A stretch of DNA of 64,000 bases. Origin: Cymodocea nodosa (Eukaryota > Streptophyta > Magnoliopsida > Alismatales > Cymodoceaceae). The position numbers were made by a program, and so were the translations under genes. Location: contig CM072337.1 of assembly GCA_036874045.1 (NCBI GenBank), positions 24,464,001-24,528,000 of the forward strand, given 5' to 3'. Positions 49,701 to 61,965 of the stretch are shown one piece after another. Under the pieces are notes generated by a model that was given only the letters and a program-made list of their open reading frames with translations, did not search any database and had not been told where the DNA came from. Position 1 is the stretch's first letter; each line of letters begins with the position of its first letter.

Positions 49701-51166
49701 GAATTTTTTTTTTTTGGTAACTGGAAAAAGACCGATTTCATTAGTGTTTTTTTTTCCTTCTTGTCGATTTGGAATGAAATATTAGGGAGAGTGACCATAA
49801 GGTGGGTGGGGACGGAAAGAAGCGTGGAGGCGACGAAGGTGGGACGGCAAGAAATCGAAGATTTTTGCGACTATTTTTTATTAAAAGAGAATTGCACTGG
49901 ACTATTAAAATTAAATTCTTAATTATGGAAATGCCTGACCATTCGTTCAACCTTTTGAAAAACTAAATGAATGTTTAAGAGCTCATTTATTGCTTATTGC
50001 TTATTCAATGATTCATTCTTTTAGTGCCTTTTTAAATTGAATAAATGTTTTTCACACTTGCAATATATATTTTTTAATTATGGGTGTAGATCTGATAGTT
50101 AAAGTTTGATTAAATGTAACGAGAAACAAGGACAAGATTATCAATAAAAATTTATTTCTCACCGTTCTTAATTGTACTTTAATATCTCAGATTACCATTT
50201 TTAATTGTATCTTTATTTTCATTATAAATTACACACATTTATTACATCTTATCATTCTCGGTTCTACTTTACCCTTTTTATGAATTACTTACAGAATAAC
50301 ATACCGAAACTAAATTTAATATATCATCTTTTTTTTATAACTTCTTAATTTTAAACACTCATAACAAAACACCACGAGTGCTTATCGAAAAAATAATATC
50401 TTTTCAAATAAGTTCAAATTCAATAATTGTTTTCAAATACACACTGGTTGGTCGTGTGGATCACAACTGTGTGATTACATACATTTTATTAAGATTGGAA
50501 TATCTGTGTATTTGTCTTCTTACCAGCTTCAATAAAAACAAATGAAGGTTATAGCCCCTAGCGTCTTGTCTTGTTATGTTAACCTTTTTCTCGAGTGTTT
50601 AATGGTTGACCATTCTTAAAATAAAAAATAGCATACATTTGTGATCCCAAAGTTCATAGATTGTTGGGTAATTAAAAATAAAGAAAAGATTGTGTTGCAT
50701 GTATACCCTTGGAATTTACTCCGATGTATATTCCATCCAAGGGCTTTGTAACATTTTGCAAAAAAAGAAATTCCCTTCCGGACACTTCCACTTTCAAAGG
50801 GATAATTCTACATGAAGTGTGGTTGCAAGAAATAGTCCATGAAGAGAGGTTGGCGTGTATAGATAGATCAAACTTTGCAGAAAGAAAATTATCCTTCTTC
50901 CAACTCCGTATTTCCAATTCCTTTAATTTTACGGTTCAATTTACTGAACCGTAATTCTTTTGGTTTCTTTTTAATGACCTTCATTCTACTCCAACTTTTT
51001 TATTTCCATCGTCTTTTGAGATTCGAACTTGCGATTTTTCATTGTTCTTGGTTAAGAATCGAAAGAGGTTTTCACAAGAGTTCATCGATGCGTTAAAAAT
51101 GAAAGTTTTTTTCTTCTAATAATATGTTACAAGTTATAAATGAATTTACTGTTTTATATTTCTGAG

Positions 51167-51355
51167 GTTTCGTTTGATAATGATAGTTTTAATCTAACGT
51201 ATAAATATAAGTTGACATTTTCAAAATAACTAAAGAATTCGACATTTTTTATATTCAACCTTTTCAGTTTAAATTGTATTTTTTTAAGCCGGCGTATATA
51301 AATAAATTGACATATAAGTAATATGTTTGATAACAATTATTGAAAAATGTTGGCA
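51167..51355. repeat. ~190 bp dispersed repeat, copy 1 of a pair
   Basis: Begins TTTCGTTTGATAATGATAG and ends near GTTTGATAACAATTATTGAA. It aligns over its whole length with the copy 380 bp to the right, sharing CGTATAAATATAAGTTGA-like, TATTCA-C-TTTT and ACGTATA-AAATAA-TTGA blocks. The two halves of each copy also resemble one another. Confidence 0.65.
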
Positions 51356-51547
51356 TATTTCAACAGAAATAATTTCTATAAAGGAAGCCTTAGCTATCAG
51401 GATGCTGACTTGTAAAAAAAGAATGGAAAAAAAAGTAAAAATCAGAGTGATAAAAAAACCAATTCAAAACTTAAAAATATAAGAATATCCACTTACTTTT
51501 TAAAAACAATGGACTATTTACGGTTTATTATGTTAAAAAAATTGTGG

Positions 51548-51732
51548 GTTCGTTTGCAAATGATTATTTTAATTCAACATATGAAAATAAGCTAGTGTTT
51601 TCAGAAAAATTGAGGAACTCAGTTTTCTTTATTCAGCTTTTTTTTAGTTCAGATTATAGTTTTTTAAAGCTAACGTATAGAAATAAGTTGATATACAAAT
51701 AATTCGTTTGGTAACGATTACTGAAATTTTTT
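51548..51732. repeat. ~190 bp dispersed repeat, copy 2 of a pair
   Basis: Begins TTCGTTTGCAAATGATTAT and ends near TTTGGTAACGATTACTGAAA. It is homologous end to end to the copy at 51167-51355, with moderate divergence and small indels. No coding capacity was seen. Confidence 0.65.
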
Positions 51733-52769
51733 TTTTCCCTACGGGCAAATCACATAAATTAAATCATATAACTTGTCAATCTACAGTATAGCATATAATT
51801 ATATATCAAAAGTTGAACTTGTATTAAATAAGATTACTTGATTCAAAAATCGGCGTTTAAAATTTAACAAAAAAGTAGTGAATTTTAATACCAATAGATT
51901 AAAGAACAATATTTTTTCAATTTAGATAAATTTTTTATCATATAATTAATTGTAATAATCTAATAATAAAATCTATTCGAATATGACTTAAACCTAATTA
52001 TATATTTATGGCCCTTCTTCTTCTTATTTTTTACGAATGTGATTTTTGTGTGTTGACCAATACCCAACTTTTAATCTTAACTTAAATTACCAATTAATCT
52101 TTTACAACAATTCTTAATCCGACCTACTCGTTAATTCTGTCCTACGACCTTGATTGATCGGTGCTGCGACGTGACTTCACAACCCCCAACCGTTGTAGAT
52201 TTTTTTCCGGTGGACTTCAATTTTTAATTTTTGGCATGAAATTATAATTTTCCTTTTTCTTATTCTAATCTTTAAGAGGATACGTTTGGTACTCACTTAT
52301 CTTACTTTTTTTAAGATCATCTGACGTAAGATGAATTATAATATATCTCCGTTTTATCGTTCTCTTTCTGATATCTTCTCGATATCTCATCAAATCTTAG
52401 ATTAACTACTTTTAAATTAAGAAAATCTTTCTTTATGTATGTTCACGGAAAAAAATTATTATTTTTTTTATGAATTTAAGACCAACGAGCTACAAATCTT
52501 CCTAGACGTTTTAATTACGCTGGTTAGCTATGTATTAGTGACTCTGATTTTAATCCCCAAGTTAAGCATTTCTGGGATATGTACCTCTTCTTCTTACCTC
52601 ACAATATAATATATTTTTAAGAACCGGGTGTGTAAAGATTTGAAGATGTTGCTTTTATATTGCCGTTGGAATTTTGTTCCGAAATATTATTATTGTTTTC
52701 TCTTCTCTGATTACAACACCAAAACGCGTATCGAGGACACGTTCATCATATTCCTTGATTAGGAATTTA

Positions 52770-53340
52770 AAACTCTAACATTGCGACACGTGGCAAAGAC
52801 GTCGCCATTGCCCTGAATGAACGAACCCAAGGCGTCTATTTTCGACGGATAAGGACGGGATCATTTCTTCTACCGTCTTGTACGTTGTACTCTCACGAAT
52901 GACGTGGCCGTGGCGGGGACCAGCGAGAAGGGGCGGGGTCGGCCATCGGTCGCCCGTTTTCACGGAGAAAAAAACCCGGTCCGCCCACCACGACCCGTCG
53001 CTTTCCGCTTACACGGCGTATCACGGCCGCGGCGTCGTTCCGCTTCGGATGTGGAGGCGGTAATACCGTCGCTAATATAATATTCTACAAAGGAAAGATT
53101 GGCGACTTCGCTTTTCCGTCCGAGGGTGGGGGGGGGGGGAAGATTCCGTTCGGGATTGTCGGCAGAAGTGTACGAGGTTGGATTACGGCAACGTTACCGG
53201 ATACGTGGCCGATCGCAGTCCGCTCGCTCGTGGGCCGGGCCGGACCGGCGTTTTCTTTCCCCCGGGCCCCACCACATCTCCAGCCCTATCCATTCCCACG
53301 TGACTCACGCGCCCACAAGTATGTTGTGGGTGTGCTTTTA
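52770..53340. promoter_or_regulatory. GC-rich island with G-box/ABRE motifs, no assigned gene
   Basis: This block is sharply GC- and CpG-richer than its AT-rich surroundings. It contains GACACGTGGC (about 52783-52792), ATGACGTGGCC (about 52900) and CCACGTGACTC (about 53296). These are ACGT-core elements typical of light- or ABA-responsive plant promoters. The 80-codon frame at 53099-53341 crosses a poly(G) run and has no recognisable domain. It may be an unmethylated promoter island of an unidentified transcript or a relic 5' exon. Confidence 0.4.
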
Positions 53341-53697
53341 AATTGGGGCCTTAGCATCTGGAATCCTTCCGACCACTTGAGATTATCATCAACTTAAACA
53401 TGCAGCATATTCTTCTCAGGCCATTAGGGTTTTTTGACAGTGGAAGGAAGCAAACACCTACCACGCTGAGCGCTGGCATCCACCAGATATTTGTTTAATG
53501 GGTGATGTTGGTCTGAGTTGGATTGACGGATCCAATATCGTATTATATTGTTCAAATGGTAGAGTCATGCTTCCAGGTGTCCATCTTCCAGCTCGGGCCT
53601 CGGAGAATGAAAACTATGGGTGGCATATATTGAATGGCGAATGATGCAGTTTAATACATATATATATGTGTGTGTGTTTTCTTTATCGATGAAATGA

Positions 53698-53776
53698 TTC
53701 TTCTTCTTCTTCTTCTTCTTCTTCTTCTTCTTCTTCTTCTTCTTCTTCTTCTTCTTCTTCTTCTTCTTCTTCTTCT
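53698..53776. repeat. (TTC)n microsatellite
   Basis: About 26 uninterrupted TTC units. GAA/TTC tracts of this length are polymorphic in plants and can form triplex DNA. Confidence 0.95.
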
Positions 53777-54566
53777 AAAGGTAATTCATGGGATTTAATT
53801 AATCTTGATTCTTAAATTCACGGTGAAAAACTTTCTGACCAAGTTACAGTTGACGGTTGTCTCTTATCGATGAAATGATGTAATTTGGATGGACAAACTA
53901 TAAAGTAAGATATGAATTAAGATGCATTTTAATCAGGTTAGTTTTATAGGAGATATAGCAGAAAGTTTCGGTAGTTGAAAATTGACATCAAACTAGAAAT
54001 AATTAAATGAGAGGGTCCAATACGCAATGAAGAAGGAAGTCGTCATGAAAATTAAGAACGAGGGGGGTCGTTGCAAAGCACAACAATGATTTTTTGGTAA
54101 TCTTGATTTTACAAGAATTGGGTAAAATATCATCTCACAAGTTTTAAATTTCGATATTCAGAAGATTTGAACTCGCAGGTAAAGAAACGACGACAAACTA
54201 ACTTTTTGATCTCCTTACATGATGACGTTAATTAGGTAACAACATTGAGTGGACCACCTAAGGAAGAAAGGAGGCATGTCGATCAGCTCCACCATCTCTA
54301 AAGAAAGGATTACAAAATATAGAGGTCAATTTTTCACAACTACCCTTAAGCAAAGCGTTGATTAGGCTCTCTACTAGCTATGTAGGCATTTAAGCTTCAA
54401 CATTAGAGTTTGTTGCAAAATGGATGATGGAAAAACAGGTGCTCCTTTCTATTTTTCTTTCTTATGTTTTTAATTTCCTTTTCGTTAATTAAAATCTTGA
54501 GTTTTAATTTTAAAACTACATCGAGTATTTTACAGGATGGATATGGGAATGACGCATTTGGAAACG

Positions 54567-54594
54567 GATGGATGGATGGATGGATGGATGGATG
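54567..54594. repeat. (GGAT)n microsatellite
   Basis: About seven GGAT units in a row, followed by GTAC. Confidence 0.9.
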
Positions 54595-54775
54595 TACAAA
54601 AAGATATGCACTGCATTTGTGAGAAGGGAAATGCCTAGATAATCAAACAACCTCATCCATGCACATTACTTGATCTGTGAGCATTGGTTACACACAAACC
54701 AACGTGTTTTTACAGGGAATGTGAGCTTAATTTGTATCCGACAAGATGAACTCTTTAGCAAGATTTTGATTTGGG

Positions 54776-55388
54776 TTAATAAGTGCTAGAATGGGAGATG
54801 AAAATCCACAAGACTAAAAAGCCTCCATTGAGCTGCAAAATCAAATAAACGTCGGTAGGAACTGCCATGCCTAAAGAAAAGTCCATTGACCGCTGAAAGG
54901 AGAGGACGTCGCTGCAGCCGAGTATTGCATTGTTTCCTCCTTGGCTATCTCTGCCGACTAAAATAGCGCACTGGTATTCAGAATTCTGCTCAGGCACCTT
55001 CTCTAATTTACATGAAACAGACTCTGATTCAGATCTATTAGATGTATTCGTTTCCAACTGTGGTCTACCACAGATGGGATTTCATCAATAGAATACCATT
55101 TCTTTAATAACTAAATAAATACCTGGATCCAAGGATGTGACATTGAGATCACTAATCCACTTTCAGCAAGTGCCTTAAGATTCCATGCAAGCTGTTTTCG
55201 AGACCAAGACTGAGACGCACGTCTTTCATGGTGGCGTTTGCATTGGATCCCACTACACCTGCAATCAGGACGCTGTCCTCTAAGAGAACAAAATCTATCT
55301 CATTCAAAAGGTTCTGATCATTTGTGTGTGTATACATACACATGCCATTTGATCTAGATTCCTGAGTTCCTATCTGGAGCAAAAACAT
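54776..55388 (-). CDS. Unrecognised two-exon frame (low confidence)
   Basis: On the - strand an open piece follows an acceptor-like TTTGCTCCAG (about 55383) and ends at a donor after ATCCAG near 55122. A second follows ACCACAG (about 55057) and reads LETNTSNRSESESVSCKLEK… to LILQLNGGF. In one frame the first piece ends …LAESGLVISMSHPWIQ and joins the second in phase, but that frame is closed upstream near 55290. The longer frame of the first piece (ending ILRHLLKVD) stops before the junction. I recognise neither. A decayed gene or a chance chain are both possible. Confidence 0.2.
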
Positions 55389-57258
55389 ACAAATCTAAGA
55401 AATCAAGGGTGCAGCCTTGAAGGAAGATAAAATTTCCCTATTTCTCTAAAATCGTTAACCTCGAATTCATCCAAAACTCTGGAGCATACAAGGTCTTCCA
55501 CATGCTCACTGCTTATCCAAAAGTGGATGGATGCCTGGTGAAGGTTGAGACTGAACTCCTTCTAAATGAAGATATTTTGGTTTGCCATTGAAACTTTCAT
55601 TTAGCGAGAACTTTAAAACAGGTGATTAATATACACTTGGGATACATATACATGCTGCAAAATATTAGTGTATATCAAAATCTCAAATTCTGATGCGATC
55701 AAACTCTAAACACATAGATGGCATGCAAGTGTCATAGTTAGCGTTATGGACTAAAACACTCATAGATATAATCTTGATATGAGATAAATTCTCTCCTGTT
55801 AAATCGATCTTTTAGAACAGATTCTTTCAATACCATAAAAGTTAAAGTTATTGTTACGTTTTTGAAGTTATGCCTTGATCACTAAAAAGTGGATTCTAAA
55901 GAAAAATGCCACTTTCATCTTGTAACAATGAACAGTATGTATGTGACAACTATCATAGTGCAATGGAGATTTCTGACCACAACTGTAGGTCATGGGTTTT
56001 GTGAATCTAGGCCACAGAAAATAAAATGTGGACTAAATTCATTGAGGCTGGGATTTATTAGCTATTAATTTGACATTGTAAGTAATGCTTATAACTAATA
56101 TTAAAATGCTGTAAAAAAATTAAAATACATAACGTGATTACTGTTCATGTAATATCTTTTGCAAAAAAAATAAAAAATATTGCACTATTTTTAAAAAAAA
56201 AATGAAGATGGGGGAAATCATAATTGAATAACTCTTCGTAGAGTACATCCAGAAGGTATTGATAGGTATATCGTACCCAAGTAAAATTAAAGTTAAATAT
56301 TCATCTCCCCCTACTGAAGTAAAAGATGGTTATTAAGACTTAAGGAACTCTCCAAAAAAATGAATGTCCAATTATTTTCTTAACTGATACTAGACCCACA
56401 TTGTATACCAAAATTTAAAGCAACATACCAATCAAGTGGTTGTTACAACATCTTTCTAGTAGTTACCCATGCATTCCTACACTAACAATACTTATATATA
56501 TGATTCTACTGGTCACAAATTTTAACCTTAGGATGTCCCACACTCTCTTGTAATTCACACTCAATTTCTAGGAAAAAAATTTCATACTTCTTCACTCTCA
56601 CAAGCTTCAAGTGCACACACATAAATCTTCATTGAAGATCACTGGCATACATTCAAATAGAGAGCTTCTAAGAAGAAATATAGAATTTCAAGTGTACGAG
56701 TAAACAGAACTAGACCTATGGAAATCAGAAAAAAGAAAGAAAGATATAAACTCAACAAATGCATCAAATTTCAAACAATAAGAGAAACAATTACACATCA
56801 TAAACAATGTGGATGCAACTGTCTTTTGATATTTTCTGTGAGTGAGAATGAGCTGCTTTGTATTTCCGTTGAGGAGGAGGTACATCTAAAGTTGTCCCAT
56901 GACTTTATAGCTTTAGAAAATATTTCTGAGCATGACTGCGAATCAGAGATGAAATAGTTCCTTAGTGCTTATATAATGATGATAAATCTCAATATTAGAG
57001 CAAATTGAAGACGCTAGATATATGTCCATCATAAACGTATGTCTTTGAAACCAAGGGAAATCAATCAACAAGCATAACATCAGTGTGATTCATCTTTATT
57101 TATTGTTTCCATTCACGTAAACATTTCTTGTGGATTTGGGTTTGCATTTTAAATATGAATACAAGTATTTTGTACCGTTGTCGCCATAGATGATCCATAT
57201 ATCTCTTATGAAGACGGATGCAAAAGGAACTGGCTAGAGTAGATCGAAGAGGAACTGG

Positions 57259-57275
57259 GTAGGGGTGGCAAAATA
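57259..57275. mobile_element. hAT-like terminal motif
   Basis: TAGGGGTGGCAAAATAGG is the usual left-end motif of many plant hAT elements. The next 200 bp (repeated GAACC/CCCAACCC text) are typical of their subterminal DNA. The matching right end was not found, so the length is unknown. Confidence 0.4.
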
Positions 57276-57624
57276 GGTTCATGAATCGGATTGAGGTCTA
57301 ATCCATTTACATCTCAACTCAATTATGCTGAACCTGAACCTGAACCCGGAACCCGAAGCTGACTCATTTAACAAACAGTTCAAAATTCCAGCTAAAATTC
57401 AACTCGTTTATAAACGGGCCGATCCAACCCAACCCATTTAACTAACTTTATGACATTGTTGAATGAATTACATATGTGTGGGCGTGTAAACCGAACGAAG
57501 TTATATCTGTTAATATTTGGATATATAGTTGAAATTCATCCGATTAATATTCAAATAACTATTTAAATATCCAAATCCATATTTGACAAATTTATCTAAA
57601 TTTTGATATTATCTAAATCTAGAA

Positions 57625-57935
57625 AAAGTCAGTTTAATGTCCAAATTTGAAACCCTTAGAAAAATTTTATATTGATATAAGTTGAAATAGAATTGGACCT
57701 TATATATTAACTCTTCTATTCATTGTGAATTGATTCTAAGGTAGAAGTTCAATATAATATCAGAATATGTTTATGTACGTCAATCTGTGGATACTTGTAG
57801 GCATATAAATAAGTTATAATTGAAGGAGGATGTTAGAAAAATCTTTTATAAGTGAAAGTGGAAATTGAACTGTCTTATATACGATGAACCCCTCCATTCA
57901 ATGTCAACAGCAATTTTGTGTTGGAATTTCAACAA
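57625..57935. repeat. LTR-like direct repeats (retrotransposon debris)
   Basis: Two diverged direct copies, about 57670-57760 and 57835-57930, share TTGAAATAGAATTGGAC/GTGGAAATTGAACTG, CTTATATA, CTCTTCTATTCATTGT/CCTCCATTCAATGTC and ATTCTAAGGTAGAAGTTCAA/TTTGTGTTGGAATTTCAA. A purine-rich GAAGGAGGA precedes TGTTAGAA at about 57829, like a polypurine tract before an LTR. No retroelement coding sequence remains. Confidence 0.4.
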
Positions 57936-58429
57936 ATCTAAATTCAAATTTGAATTGTTGGAACAGAAGAAATGGGTGAAACTGAATTTCTATTCATGAG
58001 CAAATATAAGACCTTTATTTATAAAAACTACACAAGGAAGATAAATAATACTTAAACAATGTGGAATTAAATCCATGTACACATCTAAAACCCTAATGTA
58101 TTATTTTCTCTAACATGAATAATATTCAAATATTAAAAAATAATAATCCAAATATCTAAATTTGAAAAATCTGAATTTTAATGACTATTTCACATTAATA
58201 TTATGATATATTATAATTTATTTATAAAAAGCTTCATCTAAATATTGAAACTAAGAGAAGGTTTGTATAGGTGGAATCTAGCAGAAATGGATTTCATCCA
58301 TTTCCAATTAAAGAATAATGGATTGGAATTCATTTCTAACCCTCGAAATCGTCAGGAAATCTCCCAACGCGTGAATCCACCTCTCCCCGACCACACGGAA
58401 ATCCGTGAGCTTGCTTGCCCTCCTTGTAT

Positions 58430-58880
58430 GACCTCTCCCGACCCTTGCTCGCTTGCCTCCATCACTCGTTGGTTTGCTTGTGTTGCGAAAATGTCTGCTG
58501 GTCGTCGAAACATCCTGACCCTACATCATCACAACTAGTTTGCTTGTGTTGCTGTCATTCATCTACTGATCGCCGAAACGTCTCGACCCTTCGTCATACC
58601 ATTGGTCTGCTTGCATCTTCGTTTGTTCGTCTATTGGTCGTTGAAATGTCCCAACCCTACGTCGTCACCACTGGTCTGCTGCATCGCCACCGTCCATTCG
58701 TTTGTCGTCACCATTGGTTTGCATGCATCGCCGTCGTTAGTTCGTTGGTTGCGGAAACGTCCGGACCCTGTATCGTTACCACTATTCTGCTCACGTCACC
58801 GCCATTCGTCTGCTAGTCACCGAAACGTCCCGACCCTCTGTCATCACCACTACTCTACCTGTGTCATCGCCGTTCGTCTT
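58430..58880. repeat. GC-rich ~69 bp tandem repeats inside the left end of the second PIF/Harbinger element
   Basis: Five readable copies of a unit with core GTCGCCGAAACGTCCCGACC, starting near 58500, 58568, 58637, 58747 and 58816. Steps are about 68, 69, 110 and 69 bp; the long step contains a partial copy. Open frames of 97, 120 and 133 codons across this block are made by the repeats and should not be read as genes. Confidence 0.75.
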
Positions 58881-59195
58881 GATTCGGTTAGTTCACCCAT
58901 TTTCAGAACCAATCTTGTTGATATAAGAACTCATAAATATAAGAACCAAGCTCAAAAATATTGACCCAACAACTCTTAAGATTGTTGATCATGGTATCAT
59001 ATTGCAAGATTCAAGTCGCTTTCATCATTTTAGTAAGGGTTCTTGATCTTGCAGAGGTTATTGGTGATGGTTGCATAAATAACTACGCTTTTATTGACTG
59101 TCTTTATTGAATAGCAACATGTTCTTTTCTTTAATGTTGATTTTTCTTTTAGGAGTGACTTATTAATTTGTTCTGCAAATGCTAGATGGGTCTGA

Positions 59196-59740
59196 TTATA
59201 CCATCATTGTAGTGGTTTCTCCATTTTTGGAAAAATTTACTTTCATATTTTCCTTGTAATCAAGCTTAGCTACCATCCTTGCCGAGTTTTGATTTTGAAA
59301 TGCTAGTTTGCTTTCAATGGTAGAAATCGAATCTTGAAGGAGTTTATATGAAACCATAATATCCTGGCTAACTTTTTCAGATTTGGTTAATTTTCTTATA
59401 GCTTGTTCATACAACATTTTCATTTTGTATAGTCTTTTTTTTACAAAACTATCAGGCAGATGTACATTTTCTGCAGAAGTTAAGATATATCAAAGGTTCA
59501 ATAATATAACTAATATGCTATTTTGCTTGACCTACTATGTGATATTATCTCAACCAAAATTGTTAGAAGAACATCTAATGTTCATTAAGAAGGTCATTAC
59601 ATGTGTATAGAGTGGATCCATATATAGATATCCGTTTACCTTAAATGACTTGAATCTTGCAATTATCCCAGACGTTTCCATAGTTTCTCTGCTCATAGTA
59701 CCATTGATGCCAGTAAATTCAGCTATTTTACACTCAACAA
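59196..59740 (-). pseudogene. Antisense exon-like frames inside the PIF/Harbinger element
   Basis: On the - strand, 59740-59640 is open (VECKIAEFTGINGTMSRETM…) between TTTCTACTAG and a GTAAAC donor. 59470-59196 is open (ENVHLPDSFVKKRLYKMKML…TTTMMV) after CTTCTGCAG and is rich in charged residues with a heptad-like pattern. The two look like neighbouring exons of a host gene, but they do not join in phase, so an intact product is not possible as read. They could be a captured gene fragment, a decayed host exon pair or coincidence. I do not recognise the protein. Confidence 0.3.
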
Positions 59741-60445
59741 CTAGTAGAAAGACAGGCATGCATTTCAATGATAATGTAGTAAATAAAAAAGAAGAAATAA
59801 AATAAGATGCAAGCTTAAAATATATATATATTAATTAGAGAATATCATTTCAGTAATTATGCATTTGTTAAACTTCGCCATGTAAATTGACAATGCAAAT
59901 TTCAAAGGTAAACCTTCTTTAAGAAGTAAGTAGGTCAAAAGTGAAAACAGTGACATGGAAAATATACTGGAATTACTCCTTAGGCGGAAGGATTCAAGTA
60001 TTTCTTGTTATGTATCTCATTCCTCTCTTTTTTGTAAATGATTTCATCTTTTCCATTCGTTTCATTTTCGTCCTAGGAAACTGTGGCTTGTAATCCAATT
60101 TTTTCCTTTTTAAACTAATTTTTATATGTTTTGTAATCCAATTTCATATGTAAGTTTTTTCAATTTATTACTACTGAGATATTCTTTTCATTAGAAATTT
60201 TACATATTTATTAGTAGTGTGCAATTGCAATAATTTGTTAGAATTTTGGTTAAGAATTTAACAAAGATTTGAATTTTGGTGAATATTTAAAAACTTTTAT
60301 ATATAAAAAAGTTTTTGAAGGCAATATTCATTCATGACAGTATGCATATTAATTACTAGTTGCATTCTTACTTTTTTCACTAGTTTGAAATATCTAGTAT
60401 TAATCCTTACATTTAAGGAATGGTAAATTTTCATATGTAGGAGAT

Positions 60446-61540
60446 ATGAATACCTTAAGTGGTAAGAAATCTACACGAAGTTATTTCTCTTGGATTGTAA
60501 AAGTTGATGAATTGATATTAAGTTTAATTTATGATGTCATTAGAGAGAGAAATGTGAAAACACCCGATGATAAAATTAAAATTGAAATTTGGCAATTTGT
60601 GATAAATGAGTATAACAAAAAAAGAGGAATGAAATTAAAAAAGAAACATGTTGACGGTGGCATGAAGACATAGAAAACAATGTACAAGAATTATACAAAA
60701 ATTCTGAATAAAAAAGGTTAGGGTTTGAACTATGTTAATGACTTATAGAAATTGACCTTAAAGTATAGCATAAATTTGTTAAGGTTGGTAGATTGTATAT
60801 TTATATATTAATTTGTATCATTATATTTATAATTTGAATTATGATCTTTTTTTTTCTATTTAGAAACACATAGAATATTAATTTTGTAAAGGGAAGGGAT
60901 GTCTCATATATAGCCAACTACAACTTATAGTACTACAACAAGATCATTCGGTGTAGAACTTTTTCAATTCAAATATAGACTGAATTTAAATGATTATGAT
61001 CATCTCAATAACATTTCAGGAATACTTTTTCAAATGTCATTTGAAATGTAAGATCAAATGCCTTGTAACATGAATGTAGAAATACAATAACATTCTCCTT
61101 CAGTGCAACAACAAAAAATAGTAAAAAAAGGCAAACAATCTTATCCTCATGCAAAATCTCGATAAGTCATATCAGAAACAACCAAAAGAGTAGGTACAAT
61201 ACTTCAGAAATTTTTTGATTCAAAATAAGAAGGCAAATAGAAAGATTAGAAGTTATGAAAAATGATATATGTACAAAAAGAAAATGTTCAAATACAAAAA
61301 GTAAATGTTGAAGTACAAAGAGAAATATTTAAACACAAAAAGAAATTACAAAAATACAGAAGAGAAGAGAAGTTAAAGAAATTGAAGATAATGATTATAT
61401 GAAAATGTTGTTTGAATTTACAGAAGAGGAAAAATACTTGGAGGTGGACTTACTGCAAAACGAAATTGGAAGAGTTAACTTTATGAGAATGCCACATGAG
61501 TATATACTTGGATGGTTGAAGTACAATATACAAAAAATGT
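60446..61540 (+). pseudogene. Myb/SANT-like protein of the second PIF/Harbinger element (decayed)
   Basis: The first piece (60446-60673) reads SYFSWIVKVDELILSLIYDV, then WQFVINEYNKKRGMKLKKKH, a Myb/SANT-like domain like that of the first element (compare WNEVIKAYN…LKKKNID). A stop follows and homology continues with TMYKNYTKILNKKG. A charged C-terminal part near 61380-61540 reads YMKMLFEFTEEEKYLEVDLL… to a stop. Several stops and frame changes separate the parts, so no full protein can be made. Confidence 0.6.
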
Positions 61541-61699
61541 AGTTCTCAACTTGTGTTATGTTATGCATGCCTTTTCATATGTTATGATATGTGTTGAATT
61601 TGTTGTGTTATGTGTTGAACTTATATAATGTAATGAATTTGTTGTGTTATACAATCTTTGTTTTATTATTATCAATTTTGATACTATTGTCAACACTTA

Positions 61700-61965
61700 T
61701 GTAGGCTACCATTTTCGATGGACGATACCTTCATGTTGCTTGTAGAAGAGGAGAAAGAATGTATTGAGAGAAGGTGCAAAGTAGTTTTAAGTATATGACA
61801 CTTTCTTTGTTGCCTTGTTGGTTCTAATATATCATTAGCATTTGCTAGAATATATAATAGGAAAGGTCAACAATATATTAGATGATTATTAGATTCAAAT
61901 TTATCAAACCAATTGTATAACTATGGGAAAATATATCGAATAAGTTAAGATATATTCATCCAATT
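61700..61965 (+). pseudogene. Truncated start of a PIF/Harbinger nuclease
   Basis: In shifting frames it matches the N-terminal part of the nuclease in the first element: LLDSNLSNQLYNYGKIYRIS here against LLDPSLPNQVYNYRKIYRMS there, then FIQFATLLRNK against FFHFCSFLRCK. Homology ends just after this point and the right terminal region of the element follows, so the DDE domain was lost by internal deletion. Confidence 0.7.

Larger units (their letters stand above)
42860..52760. other. Long gene-poor stretch
   Basis: No supported coding gene in nearly 10 kb. It holds small GC-rich patches with ACGT-core motifs (43529-43541, 48875-48902), an (ATT)n tract at about 46668-46701, a poly(T) run at 47280-47300 and dispersed repeats. 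About 47790-47940 looks promoter-like, with CAGCCGTTGGATT and TATATAAATATATAT, followed by a 6-bp inverted repeat (GTAGGC/GCCTAC, about 47956-47977). No ORF of note follows. Frames at 49554-49922 and 50709-50954 lack recognisable domains and span homopolymers. Confidence 0.4.

Noticed and set aside
49554-49922. 122-codon open frame on the + strand
   Set aside because: Crosses poly(A) and poly(T) runs, has no domain and no codon-like bias; probably chance.
58415-58964. Frames of 133 and 120 codons
   Set aside because: They are translations of the 69-bp repeat array inside the transposon.
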